From Kiritimatiellia bacterium (GTDB lineage: Bacteria > Verrucomicrobiota > Kiritimatiellia > UBA8416 > JABMPJ01): a DNA stretch of 9,320 nt. The notes under the pieces were generated by a model. That model searched no databases and was not told the origin of the DNA. It saw nothing but the letters and a program-made list of their open reading frames with translations. Where the stretch lies: assembly GCA_029939545.1 (NCBI GenBank), contig JAOZSS010000087.1, positions 1 to 9,320 of the forward strand. The letters run 5' to 3'. A program made the position numbers and the translations under genes. Positions 1-7,000 of the stretch are shown here, piece after piece (position 1 is the first letter of the stretch; every line of letters starts with the position of its first letter).

Positions 1-1149
1 TTCCCCGGTGTGCAGCTCAACTTCACACAGCCGATCCAGAATGCATTCGATGAGTTGCTTTCGGGAATCAAGGCTCAACTTGCCATCAAGATCTATGGCG
101 AGGAGTTGAGCGTGCTCCGGCAGAAGGCCGAAGAGATTCGCGGAGCCATCGACAACATTCCGGGGCTGGTTGACCTGTCCACGGAACAGAGCTTCGGGCA
201 GCCCCAGGTGCAGATTGTCGCGGATCGTGCCGCATGTGCACGCTACGGCGTGACGGTGAGTGAGATCATGGAAATGGTCGAGCTGGCCGTCGGGGGTGAA
301 GTGATCGACAATATCTACCTGAACACGCGCCGGTTTGGGATCCATATGCGGTTCCAGGAAGAGTACCGGTCCGATCCGGAGGCGGTCAGAAACATCCTGG
401 TGCCGACGAGTGGCGGCTCTGCCGTTCCCTTGTCGCAGGTCGCGAATGTCGAACAGGTCACGGGGCCCATCCAGATCAACCGAGAAAAGAACCAGCGACG
501 CTGGATCGTGCAGGGCAACGTTCGAGGACGTGATCTTGGCGGTGTTGTTGCTGACATCCAGGCGCGAATCGCGGAGAAGGTCTCCCTTCCACCGGGTTAC
601 ACGGTCGAATACGGCGGGCAGTTCGAGAACCAACAGCGCGCCATGAAGCGACTGTCCATCATCGTGCCAACGGTGATCGGCCTGGTGCTCGTAATGCTCT
701 GGATGTCGTTCGGCGTGATGCGGCATGCGCTGATCATCATTGTCAACGTTCCGTTGGCGTTGATCGGCGGGATTCTCGGATTGCTGATCACGGGACAGTA
801 TCTCTCGGTGCCGGCATCGGTGGGGTTCATTGCCCTCTTCGGGATTGCCGTGCAGAACGGGATGGTGCTTGTGACCTACTTCAATGATCTACGTGAGCGA
901 GGCAAATCCGTTGCCGAGGCGGTGACGGAAGGCGCCGAGCTGCGTCTGCGGCCGGTGTTGATGACCGCCATGACGACTGTGCTCGGGCTCCTGCCGCTGC
1001 TGCTGGCCACAGGGATTGGCGCAGATGTGCAGCGGCCTCTGGCGACGGTTGTGGTGTTCGGGCTGACAACATCAACGTTGCTGACGTTGTTTGTTATCCC
1101 GGCAGTCTATGTATGGGTGGAAGAACGTACTGAGAGAAAACGGGCGTAA
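1..1149 (+). CDS. RND heavy-metal efflux pump, CzcA/CusA family, C-terminal part (5' cut by window edge)
   Basis: This is the inner-membrane proton-driven pump of a tripartite metal exporter. The reading frame is open from base 1 (FPGVQLNFTQPI...), so the gene begins outside the window and the GTG at 10 is internal. The 382 residues seen are about the last third of a family member of some 1,040 residues. They hold the end of the second periplasmic domain (to about residue 215) and then five hydrophobic helices expected to be TM8-TM12 (about 218-370), including VGFIALFGIAVQNG and GADVQRPLATVVV, both typical of the family. The position matching CusA Met672, a Cu(I) ligand, is Glu18 here (in FDELLSG), which favours a divalent metal. 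The TM4 segment that would class the substrate is outside the window. A PII-like gene follows after 21 bases. It is clearly a different protein from the second RND pump in this window, not a duplicate copy. Confidence 0.95.
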   Translation, partial: FPGVQLNFTQPIQNAFDELLSGIKAQLAIKIYGEELSVLRQKAEEIRGAIDNIPGLVDLSTEQSFGQPQVQIVADRAACARYGVTVSEIMEMVELAVGGEVIDNIYLNTRRFGIHMRFQEEYRSDPEAVRNILVPTSGGSAVPLSQVANVEQVTGPIQINREKNQRRWIVQGNVRGRDLGGVVADIQARIAEKVSLPPGYTVEYGGQFENQQRAMKRLSIIVPTVIGLVLVMLWMSFGVMRHALIIIVNVPLALIGGILGLLITGQYLSVPASVGFIALFGIAVQNGMVLVTYFNDLRERGKSVAEAVTEGAELRLRPVLMTAMTTVLGLLPLLLATGIGADVQRPLATVVVFGLTTSTLLTLFVIPAVYVWVEERTERKRA

Positions 1150-1170
1150 GCCCAAGGGAGGACAGAAGAT

Positions 1171-1512
1171 ATGAAACGTATTGTCGCATTCATAAAGCCA
1201 AACATGCTGGACGACGTGATATTCGCCTTGCATGAGATCGAGAACTTCCCGGGAGCGAGCATCTCTGAGGTGAAGGGAATCGGGAGTGGTTCGCGAGACC
1301 ACCTTGAACATGGTGGTCGAACTCCCTTCCGGGGGTTTCCGAAATCCATCCGAATGGAGATTGTCTGTTCGGATAAACTGGTCAAAGAGATCGTGGAGAC
1401 GATCCGAAAGAAGGCGCACACCGGCCTGCCGGACGACGGCAAGGTGTATGTCTCTCCGGTTGAGGATGCCCTGCGCATCCGCACCGGGGAGCGCGGTGAA
1501 ATGGCAATATAG
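1171..1512 (+). CDS. PII-like signalling protein of the PII-NG type, linked to the RND pump
   Basis: This 113-residue protein has the length and trimer-forming ferredoxin-like sequence of the PII (GlnB/GlnK) family. The nucleotide-binding loops are kept: TGLPDDGKVYV (84-94) matches the B loop and RIRTGERGEMAI (102-113) matches the C loop, so ATP/ADP binding is likely. The T-loop (about 36-57) has the normal length but not the usual sequence. The uridylylated Tyr51 of GlnB is His47 here, and the Gly-Arg-Gln-Lys stretch holding Gln39, which helps bind Mg-ATP and 2-oxoglutarate, is replaced by GSGSR. A PII 'new group' (PII-NG) encoded beside heavy-metal RND pumps is known, and this gene fits it. 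It is probably a regulator of the pump rather than of nitrogen metabolism, but that role is inferred. It has a strong ribosome site (AAGGGAGGA, 1154-1162) and is very likely cotranscribed with the RND gene. Confidence 0.9.
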   Translation: MKRIVAFIKPNMLDDVIFALHEIENFPGASISEVKGIGSGSRDHLEHGGRTPFRGFPKSIRMEIVCSDKLVKEIVETIRKKAHTGLPDDGKVYVSPVEDALRIRTGERGEMAI

Positions 1513-1561
1513 CGAACTCAGCTTGAGACGGGTGAACGAAGGTACGAAGAAGGAGTAGATG

Positions 1562-1834
1562 ATGAACGGATTCAGATGCATGTTGGTGATGGCTGTAGTG
1601 GGGAGTGCCGTAGCATTCGCAGGCTGCGGGAAGGCTAAGACTGAAGCGCCGAAGCCGGTGGTTGCCTATCGTATCGGCGTGAAGTTGGCCGATCGCTTTG
1701 CCCACGATAGCCCGGACGGGAAGAAGGCCATAGAGGAAAAAAGACGGAGGCTACTCAACGAACAGGTGCAGGAAGCGGAACGTCAAATAGAGGGCATTGG
1801 GATCGGATCTTCGGTAAAACCGAACTTTCTTTAA
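1562..1834 (+). CDS. small predicted lipoprotein of unknown function
   Basis: I do not recognise this 90-residue protein. It begins with a signal peptide: a short basic start (Arg5), a hydrophobic stretch, and a lipobox-like FAGC that would place the lipidated cysteine at residue 22. The Phe at -3 is less usual than Leu. Next come a short KAKTEAPKP linker and a charged, probably helical segment (about residues 50-78, rich in Lys, Arg and Glu), ending GIGSSVKPNFL. There are no Cys, Met or His clusters that would suggest metal binding. Two start codons lie in tandem (1559 and 1562). I chose 1562 because AAGGAG (1550-1555) then has a 6-base spacer, against 3 bases for 1559. It follows the PII-like gene by 49 bases and is probably the last gene of the first operon, so it may be an accessory of that periplasm-spanning pump. 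Function is otherwise open. Confidence 0.75.
   Translation: MNGFRCMLVMAVVGSAVAFAGCGKAKTEAPKPVVAYRIGVKLADRFAHDSPDGKKAIEEKRRRLLNEQVQEAERQIEGIGIGSSVKPNFL
1810..1833 (+). terminator. weak terminator-like hairpin at the end of the first operon
   Basis: A perfect 6-bp stem (TTCGGT, 1810-1815, with ACCGAA, 1819-1824) has a 3-base loop and is followed by the T-rich CTTTCTTTA. It overlaps the last codons and stop of the lipoprotein gene. The stem is short, only half GC, and the T tract is interrupted, so termination here is possible but not secure. Confidence 0.3.
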
Positions 1835-1879
1835 GAATTAGGGTTGACGAGAGTGTCGGTGTTGTGGTTGTATATTCAC

Positions 1880-1894
1880 ACAAACGAGTGCTCA
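1880..1894 (+). promoter_or_regulatory. putative ArsR-family operator in front of the repressor gene (copy 1)
   Basis: The 15-mer ACAAACGAGTGCTCA recurs exactly at 2324-2338 in front of the adaptor gene. It lies 24 bases upstream of the repressor ATG. Its core ACGAGTGCTCAT is an imperfect inverted repeat ending in TGCTCA, the kind of half-site seen in ArsR/SmtB operators. A good -10-like TATATT (1871-1876) sits just upstream, so a bound repressor would cover the probable transcription start. The TTGACG at 1844-1849 is 21 bases from that box, too far for a normal -35. Operator identity is inferred from the repeat and its position. Confidence 0.6.
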
Positions 1895-1918
1895 TGTATT
1901 TCACGATAGAGATGTTGA

Positions 1919-2296
1919 ATGAATAGCAGATCAAATGGCAAGAGTGTTGGGGATGTGTGCGAAGTCCAGTGTGTGAACGAAGAAAATGTTCAGGCCGCGT
2001 TGGACGCGATGCCTGCTGACCGCGTCGTTCTCGCTCTGGCAGAAACGTTCAAGATCTTGGCTGATCCGACGCGGCTACGAATAATAGCTGCGCTTGCAGC
2101 AAAGGAACTCTGCGTTTGTGATCTGGCGCAGATTCTGGGCGTCACTGGATCGGCGGTTTCCCATCAGCTCAGGCTTATGCGAGGGCAAAAGCTTGTGAAG
2201 TACAGGAAAGAAGGAAAGATCGCATACTATGCACTGGATGACTCACACGTTGAGGCGTTGCTTGCGCAGGCGCTCAAGCACATAGAAGAGGGATGA
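1919..2296 (+). CDS. ArsR/SmtB-family metal-sensing repressor, CadC-like
   Basis: This 125-residue winged-helix repressor should leave DNA when it binds metal. The recognition helix region is VTGSAVSHQLRLMRGQKLV (75-93), followed by the wing KYRKEGKIAYYAL. Two complete metal sites can be read. The CadC-type alpha3N site is Cys14 and Cys18 (CEVQC) with Cys65 and Cys67 (ELCVCDLA). The alpha5 site of SmtB is Asp108, His110, His121 and Glu124. Spacings match those of Staphylococcus CadC (Cys7, Cys11, Cys58, Cys60; Asp101, His103, His114, Glu117) with a constant offset of seven. This suggests Cd, Pb or Zn sensing. The start at 1919 keeps both N-terminal cysteines, although the ribosome site before it is weak. 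It is the first gene of the metal cluster, and the operator-like repeat before it and before the next gene suggests self-control plus control of the efflux genes. Confidence 0.93.
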   Translation: MNSRSNGKSVGDVCEVQCVNEENVQAALDAMPADRVVLALAETFKILADPTRLRIIAALAAKELCVCDLAQILGVTGSAVSHQLRLMRGQKLVKYRKEGKIAYYALDDSHVEALLAQALKHIEEG

Positions 2297-2323
2297 CAGT
2301 TCCCCCCTTTTTTGGCGACATCG

Positions 2324-2347
2324 ACAAACGAGTGCTCAATCGTTTGT
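2324..2347 (+). promoter_or_regulatory. putative ArsR-family operator in front of the efflux genes (copy 2)
   Basis: This site contains the same 15-mer as 1880-1894 and extends into a perfect inverted repeat: ACAAACGA (2324-2331) and TCGTTTGT (2340-2347) around an 8-base centre, GTGCTCAA. It lies in the 142-base gap between the repressor and the adaptor gene, 91 bases before the adaptor ATG. The rest of the gap shows a C6-T6 tract (2302-2313) and a small hairpin (CCTG/CAGG, 2410-2421) just before the ribosome site. I could not assign a convincing -35/-10 pair here. Confidence 0.6.
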
Positions 2348-2438
2348 GGCACAATATGAATGGGAATGAGGTAAGGTGATCATTGAGTTGGGAGGCACAA
2401 GTAGCACCCCCTGAAATCAGGAAAGAAGGAAACACACC

Positions 2439-4028
2439 ATGAGAACACAGTACAGACATCTATCGCGCAGCCCCGCCTATCTGGTCTGCGCCCTGGCAGC
2501 CGCATCCCTTATTCTAAGCGGCTGCGGCAAATCCGAGACGAGAGCCGGGGCAAGGCAGGCGGACAAAGGCGCGAATGTGGAAGTAGACCTCGGCAGCACG
2601 GCCCACACGCACGACAACCAAAACGAGGCCTGCTTTATCTGCGATCCGTCGAAGCGAGACAAAGGCCGCCTCTGGTGCAAAGAGCACGGGCGCTACGAGG
2701 ATCGGTGCTGGCCCTGCCACCCCGAGTTGGAGGAGAAAGACCGCCTGTTCTGCAAAGAACACGCCCTTTATGAGGACGAGTGCTTTCTCTGTCACCCCGA
2801 GCTCAAGGCCGATGGAGAAGCAGCCCTTGACGACCCGTCTGCGCCGGACAATGGTGAAGACGGGAACGCCGGACTACAGTGCAACGAGCACGGAGTCCCG
2901 GAGATCGAGTGCGGGATCTGCCAACCGGACCGCGCGACATCGCTGGAGCCTGGCGAGAACTTGAAAGTCCGTTTCCCATCCATCGAAGCGGCGGGCAAGG
3001 CGGGTATCGTAACCGAGCGTCCCCGTATCTCGCAAAGCGCCCCGTCCGTCAAGGCTTTCTGTGAAGCCCAGTATAACCTCAACGCAATGGCGAAGATTAC
3101 GCCGCTGGCGGGAGGCGTAATCCACGCAGTACGACACGATGTAGGAGAGCGGGTCAACGCGGGCGAGACCCTCGTGATTCTCCACTCCGCCGATGCAGCT
3201 TCGGCCAAAAGTGACTACCTCACCGCGTCTGTTGAGCGTGATATCCACCGTCAAACCTTCGAACGTGAGAAGCGACTCAAAGAGCAACAGATATCCGCCG
3301 AGAGTGAGTTTCTGGATGCAGAAGCTGCCTATCGCACCGCTGGTTTGGCGCTGAGCAATCTGAAGCAGAAACTGCTCAACCTTGGTCTGGCAGAAAACGA
3401 GATAACCGAAATCGAGAGCAAGCAGGACACTACAGCGGATATAAAAATACGGGCTCCATTTGATGGAACCCTGATCGAGCGCGCAGCCGTTGTTGGCGAA
3501 GCAATCGAGATGGGCCACACGCTCTTCACGATAGCCGATCTCTCGACCTACTGGCTTTCCCTGTCGATCCCATCGGATCACATCGACCAGGTCCGCTTAA
3601 ACCGGAGCGTTGAAGCCCACTTCCCCGAACTGCCCGGCGCGACCTACACGGGACGCATTACCTGGGTGGATACTGCGGTGGATGCCCGCAGTCGTATGGT
3701 TCGTGCCCGCGCGCTGGTGGCGGAGCGGAGCGGGCGCATCAAGGCAGGGTTGTTCGGCGAAGCCCAAATCCTGACCGGCGATGCCCGGGGCTCGGCCATC
3801 GTGCAGCGCAAGGCAGTGCAACGCCACGAGGGCGGCGCATTCGTCTTTGTGCAAAATTCGCCCGACCTGTTTTCCCTGCGCCGCATTGCACTCGGCGAAG
3901 TCGACGGTGACGACATCCACGTCATCGCCGGTCTCGAGCCCAACGACATGGTGGTCACCGAGGGCAGTTTCATCGTTATGTCGGAATTCCTCAAGTCCCG
4001 GCTTGGGGCCGGATGCGTTGATGAATAA
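2439..4028 (+). CDS. RND periplasmic adaptor (membrane fusion protein), CusB/CzcB type, with N-terminal Cys/His repeats
   Basis: This 529-residue lipoprotein should link the inner-membrane RND pump to an outer-membrane channel. The signal peptide ends in the lipobox LSGC, with lipidated Cys29. Residues about 56-163 form an extra N-terminal region with CxxC and CxEH motifs (described separately). The adaptor core follows: a lipoyl-like half-motif (about 215-260, ITPLAGGVIHAVRHDVGERV), an alpha-helical hairpin rich in Glu, Lys and Gln (about 262-330), the second lipoyl half IRAPFDGTLIERAAVVGEAI, a beta-barrel (about 365-440) and a membrane-proximal domain to the end (GLEPNDMVVTEGSFIV). It is longer than E. 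coli CusB (about 407 residues), mostly because of the extra N-terminal region. AAGGAA before the ATG is a fair ribosome site. It stands 33 bases before the RND gene and is surely in one operon with it. Whether it is CzcB or CusB by substrate cannot be told from this protein alone; the pump suggests a divalent metal. Confidence 0.95.
   Translation: MRTQYRHLSRSPAYLVCALAAASLILSGCGKSETRAGARQADKGANVEVDLGSTAHTHDNQNEACFICDPSKRDKGRLWCKEHGRYEDRCWPCHPELEEKDRLFCKEHALYEDECFLCHPELKADGEAALDDPSAPDNGEDGNAGLQCNEHGVPEIECGICQPDRATSLEPGENLKVRFPSIEAAGKAGIVTERPRISQSAPSVKAFCEAQYNLNAMAKITPLAGGVIHAVRHDVGERVNAGETLVILHSADAASAKSDYLTASVERDIHRQTFEREKRLKEQQISAESEFLDAEAAYRTAGLALSNLKQKLLNLGLAENEITEIESKQDTTADIKIRAPFDGTLIERAAVVGEAIEMGHTLFTIADLSTYWLSLSIPSDHIDQVRLNRSVEAHFPELPGATYTGRITWVDTAVDARSRMVRARALVAERSGRIKAGLFGEAQILTGDARGSAIVQRKAVQRHEGGAFVFVQNSPDLFSLRRIALGEVDGDDIHVIAGLEPNDMVVTEGSFIVMSEFLKSRLGAGCVDE
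2631..2921 (+). repeat. coding Cys/His repeats in the adaptor N-terminus
   Basis: Within the adaptor, a unit of the form C-x-E-H-x6-C-x-x-C-(H/Q)-P occurs three times: Cys80/His83/Cys90/Cys93/His94, Cys105/His108/Cys115/Cys118/His119 and Cys148/His151/Cys158/Cys161. A half unit (Cys65-x-x-Cys68) precedes them. The first two full units are spaced exactly 25 residues apart and share CKEH, YED and CHPEL. The third is more diverged and follows an acidic Asp/Glu/Gly-rich linker (about 123-144). Each unit offers three Cys and one or two His, enough for a tetrahedral Zn or Cd site. Metal binding is inferred. Confidence 0.8.
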
Positions 4029-4061
4029 CCCTTTCGCAAATCCCTGTTAAAGGAGCATCCC

Positions 4062-7000
4062 ATGCTTGCCAAACTCGTAGACTTCTCCCTGAAGAATCGC
4101 CTGCTGATTCTTATGCTGTTCGTCATGGTCAGCGCTCTTGGACTCTTGAGGCTGAGCACGCTACCCGTGGACGCCTTCCCCGATACAACGCCCGTTCAGG
4201 TGCAAATCAACACAGTCGCGCCCGCATTGAATCCCGAAGAGATCGAGCAGCAAATCACTCTGCCTGTGGAGCTGTCCATCGGGGGCCTGCCGGGTTTAGT
4301 GAACGTGCGCTCCGTCTCCAAATTCGGTTTTTCTCAGGTTGTTGCCACCTTTGACGATACCACGCAGATCACCGACGCCCGCCAATATGTTTTTGAACGC
4401 AGCAACGCGGTGGAGTTGCCGGACGGTATTGAACGCCCGCAGTTGGGCCCTATCGCGACCGGGCTTGGTGAGATATTCCACTATGTCGTGCGCTCGGACA
4501 ATCCGAACCGCACTCTGGAAGAGCTGCGAACGCTGCACGACTGGGTGATAAAGCCCGAGTTGCGAAAGGTGCCGGGGGTCGCGGAGGTCAATTCGTGGGG
4601 CGGCGAAGTCCGACAGTACCATGTGGTGATCTCGCCCGTGGCATTGTTGAAGTTCGACCTGACCCTCGATCAGGTGTTCGAAGCTCTTGAAAAGAACAAC
4701 GCCAACGTTGGCGGCGGGCTGATCACCGCCGCCGGCGTTTCGCAAATGGTCCACGGCCTGGGTCGCGTGACCAGTATTGAGCAGATAGAGAACATCGTCG
4801 TCGCGTCCCACAGCGGCGGCCCCGTCTACATTCGTGATATAGCGGAGGAGGTGAAGATCGACCGCGAGATACGCCGCGGCGCCGTCACCGCGAACGGTGA
4901 AGGCGAAGTTGTCCTCGGGTTGGCCTTCATGCTCATGGGAGGGAATGCACAGGCGGTCACCGAGAATCTCAAAACCCAGTTAGACCAGGTCCGTCCTGCC
5001 CTCCCCTCAGATGTCATCATCGACGTCGTCTATGACCGCACGGAGTTGACCGACTCCGTAATCGGCACAGTAAAGCACAACCTCCTCATGGGCGCGGTTT
5101 TGGTGATTTTAGCGTTGTTTCTCCTTCTCGGGAACTTGCGGGCCGGTCTTCTTGTGGCCATAGTCATCCCACTGGCAATGATGTTCGCGGTGCTGGGCAT
5201 GCACGAATTCGCCATCGCTGCGAGCTTGCTGAGCCTCGGCGCCCTCGATTTCGGGATCATCATCGACGGTTCGGTGGTGATGACTGAGGCAAACCTGCGC
5301 AATCTCACTCAACGTACTCGCCAGCTCGGTCGCCCTCTGAGCCCCGCCGAACGTCTGCAAACCATTGCCGAGTCGGCCCGGCAAGTCGCTCGCCCCATCG
5401 CCTTTGGCATCGGTATCATTCTCATCGTCTTTCTGCCGATACTCACGCTCGAAGGTATTGAAGGCAAAATGTTCAGGCCCATGGCATGGACCTTCATTTT
5501 TGCCCTGTTTGGTGCCCTGATGATCGCGCTGACCCTATCCCCGGTACTGAGTTACTACTTCCTTCCCCGCCGACCGAAACCGGCCGCAGGCATCGTCGAA
5601 CGAGGGTTCCTGCGCATCTATTCCTTTGTCCTTTCCCGCGCAATGAAGGCTCGAAAAGTGGTACTAATGGTTGTCCTTGTCCTGTTGGCATTGACCGGCT
5701 GGCAGGCGACCCGACTGGGATCCGAATTCCTGCCGCGGCTAAGCGAGGGGGCGCTGGTGATCAATACCATTCGACTCGCTGGCATCTCCATCGAGGAGTC
5801 GACCGCCTACAACTCGCGCATCGAACAGTTACTGAAGAAAAACTTCCCCGATGAGGTGCGCCATATCTGGAGTAGGATCGGCACGGCCGAAGTCGCCACC
5901 GATCCGATGGGAACGGAACTAACCGACATCTTCATTTCTCTCAAGCCCCGCGATGAATGGACCCGCGCCGATAGCCAGGCTGAACTCGCGGCCGCCATGC
6001 AGGAAGAAGTGTCCGATCTGCCGGGACTCAACATGGTCTTCACCCAGCCCATCGAGATGCGCCTGAACGAGATGATATCCGGTATTCGGACCGATATAGG
6101 TATCAAAATCTATGGGGACGATTTTGAAGAACTCGTGCGAATCAGCGACGACGTCCAGAGCGTCCTGCTTGAGATTCCCGGTGCCTCGGACATTGCGGTA
6201 GATCAGCTCACCGGCCAGCCGACCCTACAGGTGCGCGTCGACCAGCAGGCCCTCGCACGAAACGGCGTATCGGCGCGGCATGTCTTGGAGTTTGTCGAGG
6301 CAGTCGGCGGGCGCACCGTCGGCGAGGTGTTCGAGGGACAGCGACAATTCGATCTGGTCGCCCGATTGCCGGACGAGCATCGCCGCGATCCCGATGTGCT
6401 CGCTGATATCATAATCCCCACCGAGTCGGGCCAGCATCTTCCGCTTCGCACGTTAGCGGCGGTCGAAACCACTGACGGATTCGCCACGATCAACCGCGAG
6501 TGGGGCCGCCGCTTGATTCGAGTCCAGTGCAACATAGCGGGGCGCGATGTCGCTTCTTTTATCGACGAGGCCAAGCAGCGCATTTCAGAGGAAGTGAGCA
6601 TGCCGGACGGCTACGTCGTCGAGTGGGGTGGCCAGTTCGAGAATCTTGAGCGGGCCCAGCATCGCCTCATGCTGGTCGTGCCCGCCACCCTTCTGCTCGT
6701 ATTTCTATTGCTGTTCTTCAGCATGAAGAATCTCCGCGACGTGCTGCTGATATACACCGGAATTCCATTCGCCCTTATCGGCGGAGTCTTTGCGCTGTGG
6801 CTGCGCGATATTCCCTTCAGCGTCAGCGCAGCCGTCGGCTTCATCGCCCTATCCGGCATCGCCGTGCTGAATGGGCAGATTCTAGTCGTCGCGATTCGCA
6901 GCTTCCTCAGCGAGGGCCAGGCGATGGGCGAGGCCGTGATAAACGCTGCACACCAGCGCCTCAAGCCGGTACTCGCCACGGCGGTTACCGATGCCGTGGG

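Noticed and set aside
10..1149. GTG at 10 as the start of a short RND-like protein
   Set aside because: The frame is open upstream to base 1 and encodes family sequence there, so the gene is cut by the window edge, not short.
1844..1876. TTGACG and TATATT as a standard promoter for the repressor
   Set aside because: The 21-base spacer is too long for a normal housekeeping promoter; only the -10-like box is mentioned with the operator.
2288..2313. C6-T6 tract after the repressor gene as an intrinsic terminator
   Set aside because: Only a 4-bp stem (GGGA/TCCC) can be drawn before the T run, with three C's in between; too weak to call.
2874..3581. 235-codon open frame on the - strand
   Set aside because: It lies antisense to the well-supported adaptor core, resembles no family I know, and is what GC-rich coding DNA yields by chance.
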